Counted from the first letter of the stretch, positions 8,229 to 15,997 are shown. The stretch: DNA of 24,881 nt from JACVSF01 sp036702855 (GCA_036702855.1 DATNQF010000111.1:1-24881), one strand, 5' to 3'. Notes: a model not told the origin generated them from the sequence alone. Made by a program: numbers and translations.

Positions 8229-8554
8229 GCTGCGTATCCGGCTAACATAAATATAGTAATTATGTACTATAAATTTTATTTTCAGGTATTATACCGTGCT
8301 CTAAAAGATGAAGTATCTCACTGGAGATGGAGTTGACGGAAGAGTATGCTTCAAAGAGTTAGGAAAAGCTGACGTCTTGTCTGTCTATGGGAAGTCGCAT
8401 CGAGCGTGAAGCTGAGCTTTAATCGAGCTATTGCCGACACATTTCTAACAAAATTTCCAAAAACCCCTCCAACTGTCTACTGTGTTCTATTGCCTTGTCT
8501 TCTTTGGGGTAGCTGAGGGAAAATTTTTTGCGTCTCGGTGAGGTAGCTAACCGT
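8229..8554. other. Intergenic region between divergent genes
   Basis: About 325 bases between two divergently transcribed genes. The left part (8245-8295) is strongly AT-rich and is the likely promoter zone for the minus-strand gene. A 33-codon ORF (8308-8409) is present, but has no Shine-Dalgarno, no recognisable family and no supporting structure. I see no RNA gene, strong hairpin or repeat here. Confidence 0.5.
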
Positions 8555-9601
8555 ATGGCCGCTAATGTGAATCAAACCTTGGGTGACTTAGCCCAAGACG
8601 CAATTTCGAAATACCTAAAGCAGGCGACCCGGCGCGAAAAGGCTGTCCTGGCTGATACTGACCCGGAAGAGCTTCACCAGATGCGGGTGGCAATGCGTCG
8701 TCTGCGTACAGCCTTGCAAGTTTTTCAACCTCTTCTTCTAATTCCTAAAGCAGGACGGGAACCTAAAGTCGCTGATGTTGCCCGCAAACTGGGTGAACTG
8801 CGGGATCTCGATGTGATTCAGGAAACGCTCCAGACTGAATATTTGCCCAGTCTATCTACCAAAGAGCAAGACCTGCTCAAGACTGCCTTTTCAACCTTGG
8901 CAGAGCAGCGTGAGCAGACTTTTAAACAGGTAAAAGACCTGCTAAAAAGTGAAAAATATCAAAGCCTCAAGAAAAGCCTGAAAGATTGGACTAATGAACC
9001 AAAATTAGGTGCGATCGCACCCCTTCCTGCTCAAGTTGCGATTCCCGATTTGGTCCTGCCGCTGCTCAGTCATCTCTGGCTGCATTCGGGCTGGTGGGTC
9101 AGCACGACCGATGCCCTCCAGGTTAATACTCAGCTGGATGCGATCGCAGTAGATGACCTAATCGCCCAAAACAGTGAAACCCTGCACAGCCTGCGCAAGC
9201 AGATTAAACGGGTGAGGTATCAACTCAAGTTGATCTGCGACCTCTACGGCGATCGCTTGAGCCCGGCCCTAGCAGATCTCGAAACGATGCAAGAAGCTCT
9301 AGGTCAGCTTCAGGACAGCAGCGTTTTGGCCCAATTTCTAGAAACAGCGCTGCCCAATGCCCCCAAACGGCTGCCTCAATTGTTTGCTTGCTTAGCAGAC
9401 GAACGTCATCAAGCCTGGCAGCAATGGCAAACACTCCAAAAAACGTATTTAGACCCCGCAACTCGTCATCAGCTTAGGGTCATCTTGCTGACCCCTGAGG
9501 GGGCTGTGCCTGCCAACTCCTCAGACGCATTGCTCTGGAACCTCGATCCGCTCGTCCAAGATGGCAACCCCACACCATCGGTCGTTAGGGGCGAGGGATG
9601 A
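8555..9601 (+). CDS. CHAD domain protein
   Basis: A 348-residue all-helical CHAD (conserved histidine alpha-helical domain) protein. CHAD domains are known to bind polyphosphate and associate with polyphosphate granules. The first repeat shows the conserved His/Arg helix ELHQMRVAMRRLRTAL (39-54) followed by KLGELRDLDV. The second repeat has ETLHSLRKQIKRVRYQLKLICDLYG and LGQLQDSSVL. The basic, regularly spaced Lys/Arg/His residues are those expected to line the anion-binding groove. There is no CYTH domain, so this is a stand-alone CHAD protein. ATG 8555, with GGTGAGG at 8537-8543, is preferred over the in-frame TTG at 8528. The low-complexity C-terminus may be poorly conserved. Confidence 0.9.
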   Translation: MAANVNQTLGDLAQDAISKYLKQATRREKAVLADTDPEELHQMRVAMRRLRTALQVFQPLLLIPKAGREPKVADVARKLGELRDLDVIQETLQTEYLPSLSTKEQDLLKTAFSTLAEQREQTFKQVKDLLKSEKYQSLKKSLKDWTNEPKLGAIAPLPAQVAIPDLVLPLLSHLWLHSGWWVSTTDALQVNTQLDAIAVDDLIAQNSETLHSLRKQIKRVRYQLKLICDLYGDRLSPALADLETMQEALGQLQDSSVLAQFLETALPNAPKRLPQLFACLADERHQAWQQWQTLQKTYLDPATRHQLRVILLTPEGAVPANSSDALLWNLDPLVQDGNPTPSVVRGEG

Positions 9602-9628
9602 TAGGGCCTAATCAGCCCTGCGTGCTAT

Positions 9629-10303
9629 CTACAGCGTTAACAACTCCATCAGCCCGTATGCCAGTGCCGCGCTGCCTAGCGGCACTGTTAAGTTATCTAC
9701 TCCGAACTTAGAAAAAGCCTCCAGTACGCTTGCCACTAGCGCGACCGTAAAGCTAACCAGCACCACCTGTCCTGTCCAGCCCTCCACAGCGCCCAGAATG
9801 GCTAGACACACCACCAGGCTGGCTACGAACATGGTTAGTGTTCCTTCCCAGCTTTTTTGAGTGTCCCAGAGTTTGTAGATGTAACGACCGTAGCGTTGCC
9901 CAATCAGCGCTGCCAACCCGTCACCCCAAGTCATGACCAAAATACCCAGAGCCGCATATTGAAACAGACCTTGGGGCCAAAACCAGGCCGTTAATAGGCC
10001 AATGCTGAGAGCATAGAAAAAAGTACCCAGACTGTCTCGCCCTACACCGTTGATGCCTGGCAATAGGGGAAGTCGGTAGGAGAGCAGTGCGATCGCACTT
10101 GCTCCCACTGAGGCCGCCAACCCCATCCACGTCGGCGTTTTCAGCCACCAGGCAAAGAGAATGACATGGCCCGCTCCGATGTGGACAATCTTACGAGTAA
10201 TTTCTGGGCTAATTGAAGTGGTACGCCTCAACCCCTCCGCTAAGCCACCAATAAGACCTAGCCAGCCGACAACTAGGCCGATTTGCAGAAGTGGGGTTGG
10301 CAT
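9629..10303 (-). CDS. Phytol kinase / dolichol-kinase-like CTP-dependent membrane enzyme (VTE5 type)
   Basis: A 224-residue polytopic membrane protein of the phosphatidate cytidylyltransferase/dolichol kinase superfamily, most like VTE5 and its Synechocystis homologue slr1652. Those phosphorylate phytol released from chlorophyll to feed tocopherol and phylloquinone side-chain synthesis. Motifs: RKIVHIGAG (37-45), WGDGLAALIGQRYGR (126-140), KSWEGTLTMF (150-159) and DNLTVPLGSA (203-212). Six or seven hydrophobic segments cover most of the rest. A GAGG about eight bases before the ATG supports the start. It is convergent with the CHAD gene, 27 bases apart. Substrate choice (phytol, phytyl-phosphate or another polyprenol) cannot be settled from the sequence. 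Confidence 0.85.
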   Translation of the reverse strand: MPTPLLQIGLVVGWLGLIGGLAEGLRRTTSISPEITRKIVHIGAGHVILFAWWLKTPTWMGLAASVGASAIALLSYRLPLLPGINGVGRDSLGTFFYALSIGLLTAWFWPQGLFQYAALGILVMTWGDGLAALIGQRYGRYIYKLWDTQKSWEGTLTMFVASLVVCLAILGAVEGWTGQVVLVSFTVALVASVLEAFSKFGVDNLTVPLGSAALAYGLMELLTL

Positions 10304-10481
10304 AAATAAGCCTCAATTCCAAGCCGCTTTACTATAGAAAATAGGGCCTTGTCTGTGCCCCTTCTACCTACTGTAATCCCCGGTAAAGCTTGAATAACCC
10401 CAACCCTTGACTTGAATAGAACTCTGCCCGAGTAGGTATATTGGTGTTGAGCCGTTATACGTATATCTACAGCGTGATGAC

Positions 10482-11210
10482 ATGGGTACGACCTATCGTC
10501 GAATTCTACTGAAGTTAAGTGGGGAAGCCTTGATGGGAGATCTCTCCTATGGCATCGACCCCAACATTGTTCAAACTATCGCCGAGGAGGTGGCCGAAGT
10601 CATCAGCACTGGGGTCCAAGTTGCGATCGTAGTGGGTGGTGGCAATATCTTTCGAGGCATTAAGGGCTCAGCTGCCGGGATGGATCGGGCAACTGCCGAT
10701 TACATTGGCATGATCGCCACTGTGATGAATGCCATGACCCTTCAAGATGCCCTAGAGCGCATTGGCGTCCCAACGCGGGTGCAGACCGCGATTTCCATGC
10801 AAGAAGTTGCTGAACCTTATATTCGCCGCCGCGCCATTCGCCACCTGGAGAAAAACCGGGTGGTTATTTTTGGAGCAGGGTCAGGTAATCCTTTCTTCAC
10901 CACCGACACGACTGCTGCGCTCAGAGCGGCGGAGATAAACGCTGATGTTGTCTTCAAGGCCACCAAGGTTGACGGCGTGTACGACTCCGACCCCAAAATC
11001 AACCCTCAGGCCAAGCGTTTTAACACCCTAACCTATAGTCATGTGTTAGCCCATGATCTTAAGGTAATGGATAGCACCGCAATTGCATTGTGCAAAGATA
11101 ACAGTATTCCAATTATGGTGTTTGACCTATCCGTGCGTGGCAATATTCACCGCGCCGTGATGGGAGAGTCCATTGGTACGATTGTGGGAGAATCCTGTGA
11201 AGTTAGCTGA
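10482..11210 (+). CDS. pyrH: UMP kinase
   Basis: A 242-residue bacterial hexameric UMP kinase of the amino acid kinase fold, converting UMP to UDP with ATP. Visible motifs are KLSGEAL (11-17), VGGGNIFRG (51-59), the UMP-binding helix MDRATADYIGMIATVMNA (67-84), GAGSGNPFFTTDT (131-143) and VDGVYDSDPK (163-172). Length is typical. The next gene, frr, starts inside its last codons (14-base overlap), giving the common pyrH-frr pair. A possible promoter lies around 10407-10442 (TTGACT and an AT-rich TATATT), but its spacing is poor. Confidence 0.97.
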   Translation: MGTTYRRILLKLSGEALMGDLSYGIDPNIVQTIAEEVAEVISTGVQVAIVVGGGNIFRGIKGSAAGMDRATADYIGMIATVMNAMTLQDALERIGVPTRVQTAISMQEVAEPYIRRRAIRHLEKNRVVIFGAGSGNPFFTTDTTAALRAAEINADVVFKATKVDGVYDSDPKINPQAKRFNTLTYSHVLAHDLKVMDSTAIALCKDNSIPIMVFDLSVRGNIHRAVMGESIGTIVGESCEVS

Positions 11211-11754
11211 CATAGGCGACATACAAGACGCGATGGAGAAGGCCGTTGATTCCACGCGTAGAGCCTTCAATACAATCCGCACGGGCCGGGCAAATGCGTC
11301 CCTGCTCGACAAAATTTCAGTTGAGTATTACGGTACCCCGACCCCACTGAAATCCATAGCCAATATCAGCGCCCCCGAGTCCAGCACGCTGCTGATTCAA
11401 CCCTATGACCGCAGCAGCTTGACCCTGATTGAAAAAGCCATTTCTCTATCGGATGTGGGGCTTACCCCTAACAATGATGGGCAGGTGATCCGGCTGAACA
11501 TTCCCCCGCTGACCACCGAGCGTCGTCAAGAGTTCGTCAAGTTGGCCAACAAGTACGCAGAGGAAGGCCGAGTTTCTATTCGCAACATCCGCCGCGATGG
11601 CATGGATTTTGCGAAGAAACAGGAAAAGAGTGGTGACATGTCTGAAGACGAGTCCCGCGACCTGCAAGACAAAATTCAGAAGCTCACGGATAAGTTCATC
11701 GGCAAAGTGGATGAGGCACTGGCTGAAAAAGAAAAGGACATCATGACAGTCTGA
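11197..11754 (+). CDS. frr: Ribosome recycling factor
   Basis: A 185-residue ribosome recycling factor, which splits post-termination ribosomes together with EF-G. The sequence has the family core RTGRANASLLDKISVEYYG and PTPL near the N-terminus, IRLNIPPLTTERRQEFVK in the middle, and the coiled-coil C-terminus with RNIRRDGMDFAKK. I chose the GTG start at 11197 because GGGAG (11186-11190) lies six bases upstream. It also gives exactly the usual family length, whereas an in-frame TTG at 11173 adds eight unconserved residues. Overlap with pyrH implies translational coupling. A long palindrome at 11791-11847 ends the operon. Confidence 0.97.
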   Translation: MKLADIGDIQDAMEKAVDSTRRAFNTIRTGRANASLLDKISVEYYGTPTPLKSIANISAPESSTLLIQPYDRSSLTLIEKAISLSDVGLTPNNDGQVIRLNIPPLTTERRQEFVKLANKYAEEGRVSIRNIRRDGMDFAKKQEKSGDMSEDESRDLQDKIQKLTDKFIGKVDEALAEKEKDIMTV

Positions 11755-11790
11755 TGTCCCTGTGACTCGTTTCTGAGTCTTTGATTTCAG

Positions 11791-11847
11791 CATCATTAAA
11801 AACAGTGGGGACGTAGCATTGCTACGTCCCCACTGTTTTTAATGATG
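11791..11847. terminator. 57-nt perfect palindrome, probable bidirectional terminator
   Basis: The arms 11791-11818 and 11820-11847 are perfectly complementary over 28 bases around a single central base (11819). The stem contains CAGTGGGGACGTAGCA flanked by A-runs on the left and T-runs on the right, so both strands read as GC stem plus T-tract. It lies between frr (plus) and a minus-strand gene, which suits a two-way intrinsic terminator. Confidence 0.8.
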
Positions 11848-11879
11848 TCTGCTGAGATGGGTCAGTTGACTCTCTGATG

Positions 11880-12038
11880 CTAGGCATTGCAGCCTGGACG
11901 CACCGTATAAGCTACGTGCATGGGATACCCCTCGGCATAGATACGGTCTACACAGTTAAGTGCCGTTTCTAAATCTCGAAAGACCTTAAGCACTTGCTCT
12001 CTGCCATTGGAATATTGAATACAGAGTTCCCACAACAT
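11880..12038 (-). CDS. Small conserved hypothetical protein
   Basis: A 52-residue protein beginning MLWELCIQYSNGREQVLKVF and ending HVAYTVRPGCNA. ATG 12038 is chosen because AGAGGG lies four bases upstream. An in-frame ATG at 12092 has no ribosome-binding site and would add 18 unconserved-looking residues. The pattern of two short beta strands, a helix (DLETALNCVDRIYAEGYP) and a final strand suggests a small ferredoxin-like or DUF-type fold. I have the impression of similar small proteins in other cyanobacteria but cannot name a family. It converges on frr across the palindromic terminator. Confidence 0.65.
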   Translation of the reverse strand: MLWELCIQYSNGREQVLKVFRDLETALNCVDRIYAEGYPMHVAYTVRPGCNA

Positions 12039-12481
12039 AGCGCCCTCTTTTGCCTCAATTGGGTCTGGGCTTAAACAGCTTGGCTTCATCAAAGCTTTAT
12101 TAATACCATGACCTCATCTTAGAATCTTCACATAGTTTTGGACTCCGGGAAAACCACAATCTCTGCTCTTTTTCCCCTACTGGGAGCTACCTTGTATACA
12201 CACCTCCTGACGCGCTCAAAACCCTGCATCTGGCCCCAGCCCCAATAATGGGGGAGAAAGAGGAGTCAAAGTCTCCCGATTTCGGGTTGTCTAGGGGGCT
12301 ACATAACCCTGGGTGACTGATAAAAGACTTATGTGTACACCGTAGCTACTGGGAGGGGTGGGTTAAACCTTAATGCGAAACAGCCGATTTGAGTGCGATC
12401 GCACTTTTGCCCCACAGAGTCTAACCCATCCCACTCTGCGGCTTCCCCTACCCAAAGGGAATTGGGGGAGCCGTTGGGAAG
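12039..12481. repeat. Hairpin-rich intergenic region
   Basis: A non-coding stretch of about 440 bases with several inverted repeats. AGCTAC...TATACACA at 12185-12202 is imperfectly complementary to TGTGTACACCGTAGCT at 12332-12347. GGGGTGGGTTA (12355-12365) pairs with TAACCCATCCC (12422-12432) with one G-U. GGCTTCCCC (12440-12448) pairs with GGGGGAGCC (12464-12472), again with one wobble. CCCGATTTCGGG lies at 12275-12286. Wobble-tolerant stems suggest a degenerate interspersed repeat with RNA structure. The region at 24334-24437 has a similar appearance. A short plus-strand ORF inside it (12373-12564) looks spurious. Confidence 0.5.
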
Positions 12482-12757
12482 CTAGGGCTTACGGTAGCGC
12501 TGGAGGTAGCGCAACACATCGCCAGAATCAGGACGAATCAGCAGGCCGTTTTCAGGAATGCTAATCACTCGGCTCCACTCGATGCGCTCAGCGTAGTCGA
12601 GCAGATGCAGGCTATCAATAGCACCCTGGGTATCGGCCTCTGACCCCACCAGGTATAGGCGTAGTCGTCTGCGCCTCGGCTGTGTAGGGTTTACAGATGC
12701 AGGAGGCTGTGCCCCCTCCACAAGTGGAGACGGCAGGAAATATTGAATTTGCAGCAT
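12482..12757 (-). CDS. Conserved hypothetical protein (LYLVGS-type)
   Basis: A 91-residue protein from ATG 12757. The C-terminal part carries RLRLYLVGSEADTQGAIDSL and DYAERIEWSRVISIP, then LIRPDSGDVLRYLQRYRKP. This is a pattern I associate with small uncharacterised cyanobacterial proteins with a beta-alpha-beta core. The frame is open further upstream to 12907, but that extension is Cys- and Leu-rich, unlike the rest, and probably not translated. No Shine-Dalgarno is evident. Function unknown; no partner gene is adjacent. Confidence 0.6.
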   Translation of the reverse strand: MLQIQYFLPSPLVEGAQPPASVNPTQPRRRRLRLYLVGSEADTQGAIDSLHLLDYAERIEWSRVISIPENGLLIRPDSGDVLRYLQRYRKP

Positions 12758-13467
12758 TTTAAGGGGATTCCTTAACGCAAGTGGGTAGGAATCCCCGAAA
12801 AACGGGTAGCCCCAGACATAGAGCAAGCAGCAGAGCAGCCTAAAATTAAGGCAGCCCATGCAGCAGGCGGTAACTGCTGTTGGGTTAGCTATCGGTAGGT
12901 GTTGCAAGCGCCTTCCGGTAGCGACTGACCAGGTTTTCGGGGAAGAACAAGCTGCACGGGAACAGCTATGAAAACCGATATTAGTTCATCCGATCCTCAA
13001 AAACAAGTAGAAATTAATACATTTGGAAAAGAACGCGGGATGGGCAAAGCAAAGCGTGCCTATGCTGCAAGAGAAGATATTTAAGACGGGTAAAGCCGTT
13101 CTGACTACCAGAAAAGCGAAGCGTAACCCATGCTGGGAAAGTTAAGCTTCTGAAGCATACCCATTATTCTGGGAGCAAAGGTGGGCAATCTAAGGGGTAC
13201 TTAAATTAGCCAAGTTGAGCTGTTGTGTTTTTGCCCACCTGCAAAACTTTGATTAAATCCCATCCCAACTATTTAAGGCTATTTGATTACGGCATCATAG
13301 CCTCACAAACCTGTTGGAATGTTGAAATCATAGAATCAACATTAACTTTCTTAGTTTAGAAATAAATAAAAAATTAGGAGGACACCATGCTTAGCCATTA
13401 AGTTGTCAACTTTAAGCGTGGTTTATGTGTTGGTTTTTCACAGCATTCGTAATTTATTAACATCAAG
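12758..13467. other. Intergenic region upstream of the ion-channel gene
   Basis: About 710 bases, AT-rich toward the right end. A 38-codon ORF (12968-13084) begins MKTDISSSDPQKQVEINTFG, with GGGA six bases upstream; it may be a real small protein or a remnant, and I recognise no family. AGGTGGGCAA (13179-13188) is inverted at 13231-13240. AATGTTGA (13318-13325) is inverted at 13336-13343. A strong AGGAGG (13377-13382) precedes a four-codon ORF, ATG CTT AGC CAT TAA (13387-13401). The palindrome AAGTTGTCAACTT (13400-13412) overlaps its stop. Confidence 0.5.
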
Positions 13468-14541
13468 ATGCGATTTCCTGGCTACTTATATCTTTTTGCT
13501 AGAAACAGTACTACTCGCAAAGTACTGATTGCTATATTTTGTACTGCTTTGTTGGCTCTTTTAATCCAATTAGGGGTTGGAGTTTCTGCCCAACTTCCAG
13601 TTAGATCCGATACTCTTAAACCCTTTGAAGATATTCCTGCTCAGGCCGAACAGGTCGAGACAGGAATATTCGCAATGAACCTCTATAATCTCGATACTTC
13701 GAGCAATACTTACTATGCAGACTTTTATATCTGGTTTAAATGGAAAGGAGACATTGACCCAACTGCAAACTTAGAGTACACAAATGGCGTTGAGGATTGG
13801 GGAGCGATTTCAACTCCTGCCTATGAGGAACCTGAAAAGATGCCAGATGGCAGGTTCTACCAAGTTTTAAGAGTAGAAGGTCGCTTCGCTCAACCCTTTG
13901 CGCTCTCTAGGTATCCAATAGACCAACAAAATTTGAGAATTCTAATTGAGAATTCAGTCTATACGGCTAACCAACTAGCTTACGTAGCAGACAAAGAGCA
14001 ATCTGGCTACTCCAGTGACTTATCAATTCCAGGGTGGAAAATTCAGGGATTCGACTTATCAAACTTGGTTCGTGAATACACAAGTAACTTTGGCGATACT
14101 CGCTTAGGGGAAACGGCTGAGTATTCCTCTATGCAATATTCATTAACTGTCTCTCGACCAATTAGTTTCTTTGTTTGGAAGCTACTGCTCCCCCTGATTA
14201 TTGTGGTAGTTACCAGTTGGGGAGCCTTGTTACTTAATCCTAAACATGTTGACTCTCGAATCATTCTACCTGTGACTGCTCTCCTGACTACTGTATTCTT
14301 ACAACAGTCCTACTCCTCGACACTGCCGGATGTTGGCTACCTGGTTTTACTCGATAAGATCTATGCCATCGCGTACGTCCTCATCATCGTCTCAATTTTG
14401 GAGGCGATCGTGACAGCAGACCGAATTAAGGATGAAAAGTTAGAGGAGATTGCACAGGTTGTTCGACTCGATCGCATGATTTTAGTCATTCAAACGGCAG
14501 CTCTTGTTGTCGGGGTTGGGTTACTGCTTCTGCTGCCATGA
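13468..14541 (+). CDS. Pentameric ligand-gated ion channel homologue (GLIC/ELIC-like)
   Basis: A 357-residue prokaryotic Cys-loop-superfamily channel subunit; the length is close to that of GLIC of Gloeobacter. A signal peptide (hydrophobic 19-39, VSA-QL cleavage) is followed by an extracellular beta-sandwich domain. This contains the Pro-loop motif SRYPIDQQNL (147-156), which matches the YPFDSQ loop of GLIC. Four membrane helices follow: M1 about 230-255 with the conserved Pro (KLLLPLII), M2 about 262-282, M3 about 290-315 and M4 about 336-357. In M2, Asp262 precedes Arg264 at the likely 0' position and Thr270/Leu273 fall near 6'/9'; an acidic residue here suggests cation selectivity. There are no Cys-loop cysteines, as usual in bacteria. 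The ligand is unknown. No Shine-Dalgarno precedes ATG 13468. Base composition is visibly AT-richer than the flanking housekeeping genes. Confidence 0.88.
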   Translation: MRFPGYLYLFARNSTTRKVLIAIFCTALLALLIQLGVGVSAQLPVRSDTLKPFEDIPAQAEQVETGIFAMNLYNLDTSSNTYYADFYIWFKWKGDIDPTANLEYTNGVEDWGAISTPAYEEPEKMPDGRFYQVLRVEGRFAQPFALSRYPIDQQNLRILIENSVYTANQLAYVADKEQSGYSSDLSIPGWKIQGFDLSNLVREYTSNFGDTRLGETAEYSSMQYSLTVSRPISFFVWKLLLPLIIVVVTSWGALLLNPKHVDSRIILPVTALLTTVFLQQSYSSTLPDVGYLVLLDKIYAIAYVLIIVSILEAIVTADRIKDEKLEEIAQVVRLDRMILVIQTAALVVGVGLLLLLP

Positions 14542-14967
14542 TATTGATTGAGTAATAGGGACGAAACTAACAGTTTTTAACACCAATCACCCACACTTGG
14601 AACAAGTGTGGGTGATTGTGTGTTATTACATTTATGAATTCATCAAGCTAATTTGTTATTGTTTTGTCCACCCTGCATAATTAAAAACTTGGTTTAATAG
14701 TTTCTTTTGACATTGCTCCACAAATGTTCCTGACTAATCACCCTAATTATTCGTTTCGCCATGACATGCGCCTACACATTCGCGGCATCCCTGTAACAAT
14801 CGGGGCAGCCCCTCCCTTATCACACCGCGATAAGGGACAACCAATCAAATGATGAGCACCTGGTTGCGCGGATATACAACGTTTACTTCTTTGTCGTTGT
14901 TGATCAGTTGTGCGTCACAAAAGCGCAGCTGTATTTTAGATGAATGCAGTTTTTAGATGTTACAGGT
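14542..14967. other. Intergenic region between channel and SDR genes
   Basis: About 425 bases with no gene that I can support. Besides the hairpin at 14584-14618 it holds TCCCTTATC (14813-14821) inverted at 14829-14837, and CGGGGCAGCCCC-like short dyads near 14800. The right part (14870-14960) is likely to contain the SDR promoter, but no clear -35/-10 pair stands out. Several short ORFs look random. Confidence 0.45.
14584..14618. terminator. 16-bp perfect hairpin after the channel gene
   Basis: The arm CAATCACCCACACTTG (14584-14599) and its exact complement at 14603-14618 enclose a three-base loop. It lies 42 bases after the channel stop codon, the position expected of a terminator, but no T-run follows on either strand. 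It could act as a transcript-end or stabilising hairpin. Confidence 0.55.
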
Positions 14968-15714
14968 ATGGAAAAGGTCCTGATTATTACAGGTGCTAGC
15001 CGTGGCATTGGTGCGGCTACTGCCTGTCTTGCTGCTGAGCAAGGTTATGCTGTTTGTGTCAATTATCTTCGCAACCAAGAAGCTGCTAACAACGTTGTTA
15101 ATTCCATTAAACAGATTGGAGGTAGAGCGATCGCTGTCACTGCTGATGTTGCCTCCGAGAATGACGTAATTCACCTTTTCCAGACGGTGGATAAACAATT
15201 AGGAAAGGTAACTGCTCTTGTGAATAATGCTGGAATTCTAGAGCAGCAGATGCGAGTAGAGGATATTAACGCGGTTCGGTTGAACCGCGTCTTTGCAACA
15301 AACATTGTTGGCAGTTTTTTGTGTGCAAGAGAAGCGATTAAGCGAATGTCTACCAAGCGAGGCGGAGCTGGAGGAGCAATCGTTAATGTTTCATCGGCTG
15401 CTTCTCGGTTAGGCTCCGCTGGTGAATACGTAGATTATGCAGCTTCTAAAGGAGCGATCGATACAATGACGATTGGGTTAGCTAAAGAAGTTGCGGATGA
15501 GGGCATTCGTGTAAATGCGGTACGTCCAGGTTTTATTTACACTGATATTCATGCCAGTGGTGGTGAACCAAATCGGGTGGAGCGAGTTAAAGAGAGTGTT
15601 CCTATGAAACGGGGCGGGCAAGCAATTGAAGTTGCAAAAGCAGTCTTGTGGTTATTGTCGGCTGAGGCTTCGTATACAACAGGCTCATTTATTGATGTTG
15701 CAGGAGGTAAGTAG
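14968..15714 (+). CDS. Short-chain dehydrogenase/reductase, YgfF-like
   Basis: A 248-residue classical SDR, an NAD(P)-dependent oxidoreductase with a Rossmann fold. Motifs: TGASRGIG (8-15) for cofactor, NNAG (86-89), Ser142/143 and the catalytic YAASK (157-161), and RPGFIYTDIHASGG (186-199). The whole sequence is very like E. coli YgfF, including RVEDINA, SRLGSAGEYVDYAASKGAID and TGSFIDVAGGK; YgfF-type enzymes have an unclear physiological substrate. ATG 14968 gives the YgfF length and is preferred over ATG 14944. It seems monocistronic: the next gene on this strand has its own promoter and attenuator region. Residue Asn32 after the second beta strand (VNYLRN) does not settle the NADH/NADPH choice. 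Confidence 0.9.
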   Translation: MEKVLIITGASRGIGAATACLAAEQGYAVCVNYLRNQEAANNVVNSIKQIGGRAIAVTADVASENDVIHLFQTVDKQLGKVTALVNNAGILEQQMRVEDINAVRLNRVFATNIVGSFLCAREAIKRMSTKRGGAGGAIVNVSSAASRLGSAGEYVDYAASKGAIDTMTIGLAKEVADEGIRVNAVRPGFIYTDIHASGGEPNRVERVKESVPMKRGGQAIEVAKAVLWLLSAEASYTTGSFIDVAGGK

Positions 15715-15786
15715 CCGCCGCCCCACCAAATGTATGCACCGAATTATTGACTACCTCTTCTCTTATACTCAGTTACTCAGTTCAGT

Positions 15787-15828
15787 GTCATCACAACGAT
15801 GTCATCACAATGGCGTTATCACAATACA
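15787..15828. repeat. Three tandem 14-bp repeats
   Basis: Three adjacent 14-mers share GTYATCACAA: GTCATCACAACGAT (15787-15800), GTCATCACAATGGC (15801-15814) and GTTATCACAATACA (15815-15828). Just before them the 8-mer ACTCAGTT occurs twice in tandem (15767-15782). The array lies about 115 bases upstream of the aroF leader promoter and may be an operator or a decayed short tandem repeat. The rest of 15715-15942 shows nothing else I can support. Confidence 0.55.
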
Positions 15829-15942
15829 GGCAATTCTGGGTTGCTTCCCTCGCACAAAGTTATCGCTTCGGCGCACCATACCCGAAACAACCGCCCAAAA
15901 CCTGCTCCCACACCGAAAATTGCTAAATCTCCACAGACAGAG

Positions 15943-15971
15943 TTGACGCTTCTAGGTCAGCTTGCTACAGT
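15943..15971 (+). promoter_or_regulatory. Promoter of the aroF leader transcript
   Basis: TTGACG (15943-15948, 5/6 to consensus) is separated by exactly 17 bases from TACAGT (15966-15971, 4/6). Transcription would start near 15978, giving a leader of about 330 bases before aroF that includes both small aromatic ORFs and both terminators. This is the best promoter match near the gene; not experimentally shown. Confidence 0.6.
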
Positions 15972-15997
15972 GCAGACAGGTCAAAAAGTTTTTTTCC

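Noticed and set aside
8308..8409. 33-codon ORF upstream of the CHAD gene
   Set aside because: No Shine-Dalgarno, no notable composition and no adjacent terminator or antiterminator pair; not distinguishable from chance.
12758..12907. N-terminal extension of the small minus-strand protein ending at 12482
   Set aside because: The extra 50 residues are Cys/Leu-rich and unlike the conserved part; ATG 12757 gives a compact protein.
14761..14910. Possible integron attC-like site before the SDR gene
   Set aside because: Short dyads and AAC/GTT-like boxes are present, but I could not fit the RYYYAAC...GTTRRRY arrangement with paired inner boxes, and there is no integrase or cassette array.
12403..15126. 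Absence of HIP1 (GCGATCGC) as proof of foreign origin for the channel/SDR stretch
   Set aside because: Gaps of 2 to 2.7 kb without HIP1 also occur in housekeeping parts of the window (for example 1-2730 and 10096-12394), so the gap is not informative by itself.
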